Assembly (NCBI GenBank): GCA_045126515.1
Contig: JBGVOM010000202.1
Coordinates: 1-35,014 of the forward strand
DNA length: 35,014 nt
From: RUG11237 sp045126515
Lineage (GTDB): Bacteria > Bacillota > Clostridia > Lachnospirales > Lachnospiraceae
Direction: 5' to 3'
This document shows, in pieces, positions 8,382 through 17,184 of the stretch. Within the stretch, counting starts at the first letter, position 1, and each line of letters starts with the position of its first letter. The notes below the pieces were generated by a model, which made no database searches, was not told the origin of the DNA, and saw only the letters and a program-made list of their open reading frames with translations. A program made the translations under genes and the position numbers.

Positions 8382-8440
8382 AAACTTAGTTAATTTATTA
8401 TAAGAAAAAATACAATACAAATAGAAGCGAGGAAAAACAA

Positions 8441-11086
8441 GTGGCAAAATTAACCCCAATGATGCAGCAGTATGTAGAAACAAAAGAGCAATACAAAGAC
8501 TGTATCCTTTTTTACCGTCTGGGTGATTTCTATGAAATGTTTTTTGAAGATGCGATTATTGCTTCCAAAGAATTAGAAATCACATTAACAGGAAAGGACT
8601 GTGGACTGGATGAGAGAGCACCCATGTGTGGTATTCCATACCATGCAGTCGAAGGCTATCTAAATAAATTAGTAAGCCGTGGTTATAAGGTTGCCATTGG
8701 TGAACAAGTGGAAGATCCTAAACTTGCCAAAGGACTGGTAAAAAGAGAAGTAGTAAGAATCGTTACCCCCGGAACCAATTTAAATTCCGGTGCATTAGAC
8801 GAAAGCAAAAATAATTATCTGATGTCTATTGTATGTATGGAATCCGGTTATGGGATTTCCACAGCTGATATCAGTACCGGTGCTTACTTAGTAACAGAAG
8901 TGGACAGCGAGCGAAAGCTCTTAGACGAAATCACAAAATTTGCTCCTTCTGAAATCGTGTGCAACGCTGCCTTTTTAGTCAGTGGCATTGATATTGAAGA
9001 CTTGAAAGGACGCATGGGAATTGCGATTTCTTCTTTGGATGCATGGTACTTTGATGACAATATGTGCCATTCCCTTTTAAAAGAACATTTCCATGTATCT
9101 AATTTAGAGGGACTTGGGCTTAGTGATTATGATTGTGGTGTAATTGCAGCCGGAGCCTTGTTAAAATATCTGTATGAAACCCAGAAAAATAATCTGAATC
9201 ATATGACTACCATTAAGCCATACACTATTGGAAAATATATGATTTTAGACAGCTCCACCAGAAGAAATTTAGAACTTACGGAAACCCTTCGGGAAAAGCA
9301 GAAGCGTGGAAGTCTGTTATGGGTACTAGATAAGACAAAAACTGCTATGGGAGCAAGACTTCTTAGAAATTATATCGAACAGCCACTAATAGAAAAAGAC
9401 GCTATCACTGCCCGTTTAGATGCCATTGAAGAATTAAATGGCAATATGATATCCAGAGAAGAAATTAGAGAATATCTAAATCCTATTTATGATTTGGAAC
9501 GTCTCATCAGTAAAATCAGTTATAAGACAGCCAATCCAAGAGATTTGTTGAGTTTTCGTAACTCTTTAGAAATGATACCTGCATTAAAACAAGTTCTTTC
9601 TGAATTTTCCACGTACCTTTTAAAGGAAATTTGTGAAAATATTGACGAACTTTCGGATATTTATGAATTGCTAAACAATTCTATTATAGAAGAACCACCA
9701 ATATCTGTCCGAGACGGCGGAATCATCAAAGAAGGCTTCCATGCAGAAATCGATGAACTTCGCAATGCAAAAACCGAAGGAAAAAACTGGCTGGCGCGTT
9801 TAGAGGCAGAAGAACGGGAAAAAACGGGAATCAAAAATTTAAAGATTAAATATAACAAAGTATTTGGTTATTACTTAGAAGTTACCAATTCCTACAAAGA
9901 ACTGGTACCGGATTATTACATGAGAAAACAGACATTAACCAATGCAGAACGTTACATTACCCCGGAATTAAAAGAACTGGAGGATAAAATTCTTGGTGCT
10001 GAAGACAAGCTTTATGCTTTAGAATATGAACAATTCTGTATGATTAGAGATACAGTAGCTGCTGAGGTGGAAAGAATTCAAAAAACCGCCAATGCCATTG
10101 CCATGACGGATGTATTTGCTTCTCTGGCAAAAGTGGCAGAGCAGAACAATTATGTAAGACCAAACATGAATACCAAAGGGATTATTGATATCAAAGGCGG
10201 ACGTCATCCGGTAGTAGAAAAAATGATTCAAAATGATATGTTTGTAGACAACGATACCTATCTGGATAATGGAAACAATAGAGTTTCTATTATTACCGGA
10301 CCAAATATGGCAGGTAAATCCACTTATATGCGTCAGACTGCATTGATTGTGCTGATGGCACAAATCGGCTCCTTTGTGCCGGCACAGGAAGCAAAAATCG
10401 GTATTGTAGACAGAATTTTTACCCGTGTAGGAGCTTCTGATGATTTAGCCTCCGGTCAGAGTACCTTTATGGTAGAAATGACTGAGGTGGCAAATATTTT
10501 ACGAAATGCCACTTCGAAAAGCCTTCTGATTTTAGATGAAATTGGTCGTGGAACTTCCACCTTTGACGGATTAAGCATTGCCTGGGCAGTGGTAGAACAC
10601 ATCAGCAATCCAAAAATTTTAGGGGCAAAGACTTTATTTGCTACTCATTATCATGAACTTACGGAATTAGAAGGAAAAATCGACGGAGTAAATAATTACT
10701 GTATCGCTGTCAAAGAAAAAGGTGATAACATTGTCTTTCTCCGTAAAATCATCAAAGGCGGAGCTGATAGAAGTTATGGTATTCAGGTAGCTAAGCTTGC
10801 CGGTGTGCCAGACAAGGTCATTGAACGTGCAAAAGAAATTTCTGAGGAGTTAAATGATGCAGATATTTTAGTAAATGCCAGAAGAATTGCTGAAAATGGT
10901 ACAAAAGCCTCTGTAGGTCAGACAATCCGTCAGGATATCGAGGCAGAACAAATGTCGCTCTTTGATACCGTACAGGACAAAGATATTGTAAAAGAACTGG
11001 AATCTATCGACATTGGAAACTTAACCCCGGTAGAAGCACTCAATGCACTCTACCGGCTACAAAATAAAATCAAAAACCGATGGTAA
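8441..11086 (+). CDS. mutS: DNA mismatch repair ATPase MutS
   Basis: MutS finds mismatches and recruits MutL. The 881-residue protein shows the mismatch-reading motif GDFYEMFFEDA near residue 29, the clamp/lever region in the middle, and a full ABC-type ATPase at the C-terminal end: GPNMAGKST (Walker A), ASDDLASGQSTFMVEMTE (signature), LLILDEIGRGTSTFDG (Walker B) and ATHYHELT. The start codon is GTG, chosen because GCGAGGAAAA lies at the right distance and the next residues AKLTPMMQQY match the usual MutS beginning. mutL follows 19 nt after the stop, so mutS-mutL is a standard operon. Confidence 0.98.
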   Translation: MAKLTPMMQQYVETKEQYKDCILFYRLGDFYEMFFEDAIIASKELEITLTGKDCGLDERAPMCGIPYHAVEGYLNKLVSRGYKVAIGEQVEDPKLAKGLVKREVVRIVTPGTNLNSGALDESKNNYLMSIVCMESGYGISTADISTGAYLVTEVDSERKLLDEITKFAPSEIVCNAAFLVSGIDIEDLKGRMGIAISSLDAWYFDDNMCHSLLKEHFHVSNLEGLGLSDYDCGVIAAGALLKYLYETQKNNLNHMTTIKPYTIGKYMILDSSTRRNLELTETLREKQKRGSLLWVLDKTKTAMGARLLRNYIEQPLIEKDAITARLDAIEELNGNMISREEIREYLNPIYDLERLISKISYKTANPRDLLSFRNSLEMIPALKQVLSEFSTYLLKEICENIDELSDIYELLNNSIIEEPPISVRDGGIIKEGFHAEIDELRNAKTEGKNWLARLEAEEREKTGIKNLKIKYNKVFGYYLEVTNSYKELVPDYYMRKQTLTNAERYITPELKELEDKILGAEDKLYALEYEQFCMIRDTVAAEVERIQKTANAIAMTDVFASLAKVAEQNNYVRPNMNTKGIIDIKGGRHPVVEKMIQNDMFVDNDTYLDNGNNRVSIITGPNMAGKSTYMRQTALIVLMAQIGSFVPAQEAKIGIVDRIFTRVGASDDLASGQSTFMVEMTEVANILRNATSKSLLILDEIGRGTSTFDGLSIAWAVVEHISNPKILGAKTLFATHYHELTELEGKIDGVNNYCIAVKEKGDNIVFLRKIIKGGADRSYGIQVAKLAGVPDKVIERAKEISEELNDADILVNARRIAENGTKASVGQTIRQDIEAEQMSLFDTVQDKDIVKELESIDIGNLTPVEALNALYRLQNKIKNRW

Positions 11087-11105
11087 AAGTGGAAAGGTTG
11101 AAACT

Positions 11106-13103
11106 ATGAAAAGGATTGAAGTACTTGATAAAAGTACCATAGATAAAATTGCTGCGGGGGAAGTGGTGGAACGCCCATCCTCTGTGGTAAAAGAGCTGGT
11201 TGAAAACGCCATAGATGCCGGTGCTACTGCAATCGCAGTGGAAATCAAAGATGGCGGCACCAGCCTGATACGAATTACGGATAACGGCAGCGGCATTGAA
11301 AAAAGTGAAGTGAAAACGGCTTTTCTTCGTCATGCAACCAGCAAAATCCGCAATGCCGAAGATTTATTAAGCATTTCCTCTCTTGGTTTCCGAGGTGAGG
11401 CTCTTTCCAGTATTGCCGCCGTTTCTCAGGTAGAATTAATTACAAAAACCTCTCCTGACTTTACCGGCAGCCGATACCGAATAGAGGGTGGAGCGGAAAT
11501 AGGTATGGAAGAAATCGGCGCACCGGATGGTACAACATTTCTGGTGCGAAACCTGTTTTACAACGTTCCCGCCAGAAAGAAGTTTCTAAAATCCAACCAG
11601 ACAGAAGCCGGTTATATCAGCGATTTAATGGAACGAATGGCATTGTCGCGTCCGGATATTTCCTTTAAATTCATTAATAATAATCAGACAAAACTGCAAA
11701 CCAGCGGCAACACCAATTTAAAGGACATCATTTATCATGTATACGGACGGGATATTACTGCCAATCTGATTCCCGTTGACCGCGAAATCAACGGTGTACG
11801 CCTAAGCGGTTTTATTGGAAAACCTTTGGTATCCAGAGGAAACCGAAGCTTTGAGAATTATTTTGTCAATGGGCGTTACGTAAAAAGCAACATCATATCC
11901 AGAGCTATTGAAGAAGCCTATAAAGGCTTTGTAATGCAGCACAAGTATCCATTTACTGTTCTTCATTTATCCATTGATGGAAAAATGTTAGACGTAAATG
12001 TACATCCAACCAAAATGGAACTGAGGATTTCAAATCAGGAAGATGTATACCGTTTTATCTATATGACAGTAAATGATGCATTAAACGGCAGAGAGCTGAT
12101 TCCTATTGTTTCCTTTGGTAAAGATGAACATAAAAAAGAAGATCGAGTGATACACAAAAAAACACCGGAACCTTTTGAAAAAAAGCGGTTGCAGGAAATA
12201 CAGACAGCACAGAAGAAAGATGTTTCGAAAAAGGAAACTGCCACCTTAAGTACAAAAGAACAAAGTTCAACTCTGAAAGAAGTGCAGAAAGAGAAAGAAC
12301 AAGCACAACAAATAGCACAAATGCCAGTATCGTCCACTGTGGATATTTCCGGCAAAAATGAAAAATCTATGATAAAGGAAGAACCTATTTATCAAGTGCA
12401 GAAACAGGAAAAGCCGAAGACACCCGAAGTTTCTTCACTGGAACAGAAAAAGCAGGAGACGCTCGAAGTTTCTTCACCGGAACAGCTGGAACTGTTTGAT
12501 ACAAAACTGCTGGCAGCGGAATCCCGAAGCAAGCATAAAATAATCGGTCAGTTATTTAAAACCTACTGGCTTGTGGAGTTTGAGGATAAATTATTTATTA
12601 TCGACCAGCATGCTGCCCATGAAAAAGTTTTATATGAACGGAATGTAAAACTATGGCAATCCAAAGAACATTCCTCACAGCTTATCAGCCCGCCATTGAT
12701 ACTGACTTTATCCAATAAAGAGGAAGAAATTCTTCATACATATCAGTCTTACTTTGAAGAACTGGGATTTGAAATTTCTTCTTTTGGCGGTAAGGAATAT
12801 TCCATCACAGCTGTTCCTATGAATTTGTATGGTCTGGCACAAAAGGAATTATTTATCGAGTTAATTGACAGCTTAGATACCATGACCGGAAAATTAGATC
12901 CTGATATGATAAGGGATAAATTAGCCTCCATGTCCTGTAAGGCGGCAGTAAAAGGAAACCAGAACTTGTCCTATCAGGAAATGGACGAACTGATTAGCGA
13001 ATTAATGACCCTGGAAAACCCATATAATTGTCCTCATGGAAGACCAACTATTATATCAATGAGTAAGTATGAACTGGAGAAGAAGTTTAAAAGGATTGTG
13101 TAA
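11106..13103 (+). CDS. mutL: DNA mismatch repair endonuclease MutL
   Basis: MutL couples MutS recognition to strand incision. The start is the ATG at 11106, giving MKRIEVLDKSTIDKIAAGEVVERP, the normal MutL N-terminus. An in-frame start 63 nt upstream would overlap mutS and is rejected. The 665-residue product has the GHKL ATPase motifs ENAIDAGA, DNGSGI, RHATSKI and GFRGEALSSI. A low-complexity Lys/Glu/Gln linker covers about residues 340-475. The C-terminal dimerisation/endonuclease domain has DQHAAHEKVLYE (the DQHA-x2-E-x4-E nuclease motif of methyl-independent organisms), SCKAAVKGN and CPHGRPT. It is therefore an active-nuclease type MutL. The fic gene follows 30 nt downstream. Confidence 0.97.
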   Translation: MKRIEVLDKSTIDKIAAGEVVERPSSVVKELVENAIDAGATAIAVEIKDGGTSLIRITDNGSGIEKSEVKTAFLRHATSKIRNAEDLLSISSLGFRGEALSSIAAVSQVELITKTSPDFTGSRYRIEGGAEIGMEEIGAPDGTTFLVRNLFYNVPARKKFLKSNQTEAGYISDLMERMALSRPDISFKFINNNQTKLQTSGNTNLKDIIYHVYGRDITANLIPVDREINGVRLSGFIGKPLVSRGNRSFENYFVNGRYVKSNIISRAIEEAYKGFVMQHKYPFTVLHLSIDGKMLDVNVHPTKMELRISNQEDVYRFIYMTVNDALNGRELIPIVSFGKDEHKKEDRVIHKKTPEPFEKKRLQEIQTAQKKDVSKKETATLSTKEQSSTLKEVQKEKEQAQQIAQMPVSSTVDISGKNEKSMIKEEPIYQVQKQEKPKTPEVSSLEQKKQETLEVSSPEQLELFDTKLLAAESRSKHKIIGQLFKTYWLVEFEDKLFIIDQHAAHEKVLYERNVKLWQSKEHSSQLISPPLILTLSNKEEEILHTYQSYFEELGFEISSFGGKEYSITAVPMNLYGLAQKELFIELIDSLDTMTGKLDPDMIRDKLASMSCKAAVKGNQNLSYQEMDELISELMTLENPYNCPHGRPTIISMSKYELEKKFKRIV

Positions 13104-13133
13104 GGAAATATTTTTTGGAAAGGATGTGCGGCC

Positions 13134-14243
13134 ATGTCACAGGAGAAGAACTGGCAGTTTGAACTTGAAGAATATATACGGCAGGGCGAACCGGAGCAGA
13201 TTGAAAAAAGCGAAGCATGGCAGACAGCAATTGGCTTACAGGCTGTAGATGGGTTAAAAACTTCTGCATATTTACTGGATACGGCGAAAGAACATATTGA
13301 AGGTAAAATCAATATAGATGAAGCCCAGAAAAGAATCCAGAGTTATTACGAAGAACGTAGTGAACGTCTGGAAATGGAAGATGGAACGAAAGAAGCCGAT
13401 ATTGTATCTGCAAGAATTGCAAAACTTCTTGGTGAGAAAACATTTCAATTTTCACCTGCAGAGTGGTTATCCATTCATCGCCGTCTATTTGAAGGCGTCT
13501 TCGACTATGCCGGACAAATCAGGACTTATAACCTCACCAAAAAAGAGTGGATATTGAAAGGCGATACGGTGATTTATGCCTCTTGGAACAGTATCAAAGA
13601 AACTTTGGATTATGATTTCAATACAGAAAAACATTTTTCATATGAGGGATTGTCCTTACCTGATTCAGTAAAACATCTTGCGAAGTTTGCCTCTGACATT
13701 TGGCAGATACATCCTTTTTGCGAAGGAAATACGAGAGCAACTGCAGTTTTTATGATTAAGTATATGAAAACCTTGGGTTTTGAAGTCAATAATGATGTAT
13801 TTGAAAAACACTCATGGTACTTCAGAAATGCTTTGGTAAGAGCAAATTACAACGATTTAAAAAACGGTATCCTTGCCACAACAAAGTTTTTGGAAATGTT
13901 TTTTAGCAATTTACTGCTAGGGGCAAATTATGAACTTAAAAATAGACATATGCATCTGGATTACCTTCCCGAAATGGACGAAAAACAATTTCAAAGTGCC
14001 AATTCGGAAATTTCAAAGTGCCAAAATGGCACTTTGAAAATTACGTTGGATGAATTAGCTATACTAAAAAGAATCCTGAAAAATCCTATGATTACACAAG
14101 CCGATTTGGCAGAAGAAACCGGAAAATCTCTACGCACTATCAAAAGAGAAATGACCACCTTAAAGGAAAACGGTTATATTCGCCGTTTGAATGGAAAACG
14201 CAATGGTAAGTGGGAAGTTTTGATAGACATCTCAGGGGAATAA
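13134..14243 (+). CDS. Fic-domain protein with N-terminal VbhA-like antitoxin module and C-terminal winged helix
   Basis: Fic enzymes usually transfer AMP from ATP to target proteins. The 369-residue product has a Fic core at about 85-250 with FDYAGQIRTYNL and the full catalytic motif HPFCEGNTR (His193 to Arg201). Residues 30-75 (AIGLQAVDGLKTSAYLLD, then EHIEGKINIDEAQKRIQSYY) resemble the VbhA antitoxin helix pair. Where VbhA-type antitoxins carry the inhibitory [S/T]xxxE[G/N], this protein has LQAVDG (35-40), a degenerate version. A C-terminal winged-helix (about 300-369) contains TQADLAEETGKSLRTIKREMTTLKENGYI, suggesting DNA binding. It follows mutL by 30 nt with an AAAGGA ribosome binding site and ends at a strong terminator, so it is probably cotranscribed with mutSL. 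The target is unknown. Confidence 0.85.
   Translation: MSQEKNWQFELEEYIRQGEPEQIEKSEAWQTAIGLQAVDGLKTSAYLLDTAKEHIEGKINIDEAQKRIQSYYEERSERLEMEDGTKEADIVSARIAKLLGEKTFQFSPAEWLSIHRRLFEGVFDYAGQIRTYNLTKKEWILKGDTVIYASWNSIKETLDYDFNTEKHFSYEGLSLPDSVKHLAKFASDIWQIHPFCEGNTRATAVFMIKYMKTLGFEVNNDVFEKHSWYFRNALVRANYNDLKNGILATTKFLEMFFSNLLLGANYELKNRHMHLDYLPEMDEKQFQSANSEISKCQNGTLKITLDELAILKRILKNPMITQADLAEETGKSLRTIKREMTTLKENGYIRRLNGKRNGKWEVLIDISGE
13989..14039. repeat. three copies of a 12-mer (two direct, one inverted) inside the fic gene
   Basis: TTTCAAAGTGCC occurs at 13989-14000 and 14011-14022, and its exact inverse GGCACTTTGAAA at 14028-14039. The last two form a perfect 12-bp palindrome with a 5-nt spacer. The two direct copies are read in different frames (FQSA and ISKC), so the repetition is at the DNA level and not a protein repeat. 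It lies in the linker before the winged-helix domain. Confidence 0.8.
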
Positions 14244-14253
14244 AACACTTTAC

Positions 14254-14304
14254 GGCAGCAGAATGTATTCTAAACCATAAAAAATACATTCTGCCGCCTT
14301 TTTT
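14254..14304 (+). terminator. intrinsic terminator after fic
   Basis: A 16-bp stem with one mismatch (arms 14254-14269 and 14283-14298, GGCAGCAGAATG... / ...CATTCTGCCGCC) is followed by six T. It separates the mutSL-fic unit from the LytTR operon. Confidence 0.92.
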
Positions 14305-14305
14305 A

Positions 14306-14333
14306 TTGCATAAATCTGAAAATCCGATACAAT
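14306..14333 (+). promoter_or_regulatory. promoter for the LytTR-ABC operon
   Basis: TTGCAT, 16 nt, TACAAT, directly after the fic terminator. The leader would be very short (about 15 nt) and contains the AAGGGGG ribosome binding site of the LytTR gene. Confidence 0.5.
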
Positions 14334-14354
14334 ACAATTGAAAGGGGGCAAAAG

Positions 14355-14804
14355 ATGAAAGTAACCATACAAAAAACAGAAGAACGAATAGAGGATGAGA
14401 TAATCATTCGCTATCACAAAATGACACCTGAGATTTCTCGTATTATGAACCTGCTTTCTATAAAAAACAAAAGACTTACAGGGCTAAATGCAGATAACCA
14501 AAAAGTGTTATTTACACCACATGATGTGTTTTACTTCGAAAGTGTGGATGGTGTACTGTACGCCTACTTAGAAAATGAAGTCTATCGAATCAGGGAAAAA
14601 TTAGAGGAAATCATATCACAGTATGAAAATATTGGAATTATCCGATGTTCCAGAACCATGGCTGTCAATTTGTATCTGATAGAACGCTTAAAAAGTGAAC
14701 CGGGAGGGCGTATCCTGGCCACGCTACAAAATGAAGAACAAATTATTATTTCAAGAAAATATGCCGGAATATTGCGAAATAAATTAAAAAACGGAAGGAG
14801 CTAA
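14355..14804 (+). CDS. LytTR-domain DNA-binding regulator
   Basis: The 149-residue protein has no receiver domain. Its C-terminal two thirds (about 45-149) is a LytTR DNA-binding domain: a strand near FTPHDVFYFESVDGVLYAYLENEVYRIR, then the helix LEEIISQY, IIRCSRTMAVNLYLIERLKSEPGGRILATLQNEEQIIISRKYAGILRNKL. The N-terminal 40 residues are a small acidic/basic extension. Stand-alone LytTR proteins of this size are commonly encoded with a DUF3021 membrane protein and control a linked ABC transporter. Here DUF3021 follows after 4 nt, then ATPase and permease genes, so it is probably an autoregulator of this operon. The inducing signal is unknown. Confidence 0.88.
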   Translation: MKVTIQKTEERIEDEIIIRYHKMTPEISRIMNLLSIKNKRLTGLNADNQKVLFTPHDVFYFESVDGVLYAYLENEVYRIREKLEEIISQYENIGIIRCSRTMAVNLYLIERLKSEPGGRILATLQNEEQIIISRKYAGILRNKLKNGRS

Positions 14805-14808
14805 GCAG

Positions 14809-15273
14809 ATGAAAAAAAGAAACCGCCAAAAAAAATGGCACACCTATCTAAGTGCTGAAATAGGAATAGAATACAAAGCCTGCCTGTACTTCTGGGTGAT
14901 TCTATTCTTTCATGGCGTATATCTTGTTTTGCATAAAGTGTACGCTGCAAGCCTGCTTCATATCGCAGAAATGATTCTGACTACTTATCTGATGGGCTAT
15001 TTACAAGTATATCTTTTGAGGAATTTTGATGAAGCAGTACACTTTGGAAAAAGGGAAGGATTAAGTGCTTGCTTATGTTCAGTAATTTATGGATTGATAA
15101 GCTTTTTTTTAAACTGGTTTGACCGAAGTCTTCCTGTCACACTGATTTTTATAGGTTATTTCATCTTTACCTATTTCTGCGTATATCTTATTAATAAAAT
15201 CAAGCGTGATATAGACACAGACCAATTAAACGATATGTTAAGTGAATATAAAAAAGGAGGTAGAAGCCAATGA
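14809..15273 (+). CDS. DUF3021-family membrane protein
   Basis: The 154-residue product has a basic N-terminus (KKRNRQKKW) and four hydrophobic segments at about 26-44, 50-70, 86-103 and 108-128, then a charged cytosolic tail. Size, topology and the position directly after a LytTR regulator match the DUF3021 family, whose members are thought to act with the LytTR protein, perhaps as its inhibitor or sensor. No known enzymatic motif is present. Its stop overlaps the start of the ABC ATPase gene (ATGA), showing tight coupling. Confidence 0.75.
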   Translation: MKKRNRQKKWHTYLSAEIGIEYKACLYFWVILFFHGVYLVLHKVYAASLLHIAEMILTTYLMGYLQVYLLRNFDEAVHFGKREGLSACLCSVIYGLISFFLNWFDRSLPVTLIFIGYFIFTYFCVYLINKIKRDIDTDQLNDMLSEYKKGGRSQ

Positions 15274-16136
15274 CCTATGCAATAGAAACAAAACATCTAA
15301 CAAAATTTTATGGTAAAAACAGAGGAATCGCTGACGTTTCCTTAAAAGTGGAGGAAGGAGATATCTTTGGCTATCTTGGTCCCAATGGTGCCGGAAAGTC
15401 CACTTCCATCCGTTGTCTTCTTGGAATGATTCATCCATCCTCTGGAGAAGCAAGTATCCTTGGCAAAAATGTAGGAAAAGAGCAGACAGAAATTCTTAAA
15501 AAAGTGGGCTATATGCCCTCAGAAACCATGTTTTATCCTTCTATGAAAGCAGGAGATGTGATTAAATATGCTGCAAAAGTAAGAGGTTTGGACTGTAGCA
15601 GGGAAGCAGCAAAATTGTGTGACTGCTTGGAAATAGACACAAAAAAGAAGATATCAGAGCTTTCTTTAGGAAACCGCAAAAAAATCAGCATTGTTTGTGC
15701 CCTGCAGCATAAACCGGATTTACTGATTTTTGACGAACCAACTTCAGGACTGGATCCATTAATGCAGGAAGCTTTCTTTGACCTGTTGATGGAACGGAAC
15801 AAAGAAGGGGCTACTTGCTTTTTATCCTCTCATGTGCTACCTGAAGTAAAAAAATACTGTAAACACGCAGGTATCATCCGTAGAGGTGAGCTGGTAACCG
15901 TAGATACGGTAGCTAATTTAATTAAATCCAATCTCCGTAAAGTAAAAATTACTGGCAGTACCGATATTCCAAAACTTGCGGGGATGTCTGAAGTAACCAT
16001 ACAGGGAAATGAGGTTTTCTTTACCTATCAAGGTGAAATGAACGCACTGATTTCGGCACTTTACGGACTGGATGTACAGGATTTTATTGTGGAAGAGCCA
16101 TCTTTAGAAGAAGTATTTATGCATTTTTATGAATAG
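15270..16136 (+). CDS. ABC transporter ATP-binding protein (ABC-2 type exporter)
   Basis: The 288-residue ATPase has GPNGAGKST (Walker A), LSLGNRKKISIV (signature), LLIFDEPTSGLDP (Walker B) and SSHVL (switch His). The C-terminal 70 residues form the extension typical of drug/bacteriocin-type ATPases (CcmA/BcrA/NatA-like). It starts within the 3' end of the DUF3021 gene with AAAAAGGAGG as ribosome binding site, and the permease follows 17 nt later. Together they should form a two-component efflux or membrane-stress transporter. The substrate cannot be deduced. Confidence 0.93.
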   Translation: MTYAIETKHLTKFYGKNRGIADVSLKVEEGDIFGYLGPNGAGKSTSIRCLLGMIHPSSGEASILGKNVGKEQTEILKKVGYMPSETMFYPSMKAGDVIKYAAKVRGLDCSREAAKLCDCLEIDTKKKISELSLGNRKKISIVCALQHKPDLLIFDEPTSGLDPLMQEAFFDLLMERNKEGATCFLSSHVLPEVKKYCKHAGIIRRGELVTVDTVANLIKSNLRKVKITGSTDIPKLAGMSEVTIQGNEVFFTYQGEMNALISALYGLDVQDFIVEEPSLEEVFMHFYE

Positions 16137-16153
16137 AAGGGAGTGTATCACTT

Positions 16154-16942
16154 ATGTATTTATTACGTCAGGAATGTAAATTAAATTTAAAAGTGCTGCT
16201 TATCTGGGCGTTATGTCTGGGCAGTATATGTTTTGGATGTCTTTTAATGTATGACAGTCTGGGAGATTCCATTGAACAGATGTCCGATATGTATGCCAAT
16301 ATGGGAAGTTTTTCTCAAGCACTGGGAATGGATAAAGTCAGCATCGGAACTTTAGAAGGCTATTATGCCATAGAAATTTCCATTATGCTTTCCTTAGGCG
16401 GTGCCATGTTTGCTGCCATGTTGGGAAATGGAATGGTTGCTAAAGAAGAAGAAGGCCATACCAGTGAATTTTTAAATACCCTTCCTCTTGGAAGATACAG
16501 AATTATCGGGGAAAAATATGGAGCTTTTGTAGTACTTTTAATTGCCTTTCATCTTATTTGCATAGGCTTCATATTATTTGGTTTCTTATGGATGGGAGAA
16601 ATGCCTGATATGAAATACTTTTTAACATATCATATTCTGGCATTCTTCATGTGCTTGGAAATTGGAACCATTTGTTTTTTGATATCTGCTGTCTGCAAAA
16701 AGAAAATGATAGGTGCTACCATCGGACTTGCGGTAATTTTCTATATGATGGACCTTTTATGCCGTGTTATCCCTGCATTTGAAAATGCAAAATATATTAC
16801 ACCGTTTTATTATAGTAATGCATCAGATATATTTTCGGGAGAAATGGCAGGAAATGCTATGTACATAATAGGTCTTGGCATCACATTGATTTCATTGGTT
16901 GCAGCATTTGTTTGTTACAAGAAGAGGGATTTGGCGGCGTGA
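16154..16942 (+). CDS. ABC-2 type permease
   Basis: The 262-residue membrane protein has six hydrophobic segments (about 13-33, 75-95, 113-135, 150-172, 180-200 and 237-256). A conserved cytosolic loop GNGMVAKEEEGHTSEFLNTLPLGR follows TM2, typical of ABC-2 permeases (the E..GT.E.L...P.R pattern). It is the last gene of the LytTR operon and partners the preceding ATPase. No clear terminator follows. The 240 nt to the convergent glycosyltransferase stop contain only the short repeat described below. Confidence 0.9.
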   Translation: MYLLRQECKLNLKVLLIWALCLGSICFGCLLMYDSLGDSIEQMSDMYANMGSFSQALGMDKVSIGTLEGYYAIEISIMLSLGGAMFAAMLGNGMVAKEEEGHTSEFLNTLPLGRYRIIGEKYGAFVVLLIAFHLICIGFILFGFLWMGEMPDMKYFLTYHILAFFMCLEIGTICFLISAVCKKKMIGATIGLAVIFYMMDLLCRVIPAFENAKYITPFYYSNASDIFSGEMAGNAMYIIGLGITLISLVAAFVCYKKRDLAA

Positions 16943-17061
16943 CAATTCAGGTATCGGCTATGGGCTGTTCTTGGAAAACGGCAAAGTTGAATGTGGCTAT
17001 TTCATTTGGCTAAATCACTGTGCATCACAACTTTCAAAATGCAAATTGTTACATTTAAACC

Positions 17062-17104
17062 TATCGTCTTCGAAGAGCAGCACTTATGAGCGTCCTTCCA
17101 ACCA
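17062..17104. repeat. degenerate/short copy of the 4.2-kb hairpin repeat
   Basis: Bases 17078-17104 are identical over 27 positions to 4351-4377, the right end of the long palindrome and its flank. Bases 17062-17081 match the sequence left of the palindrome (4162-4181) with two differences. The following AACTGTTA is also shared. The copy looks like the element with its whole hairpin interior removed. Confidence 0.75.
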
Positions 17105-17184
17105 GAAGGCTGAACTGTTACATATTAAATTCAACGCATTCTTTTCGTTTTGTCACACCACATCTCTTCAAATTTCTATATTCA

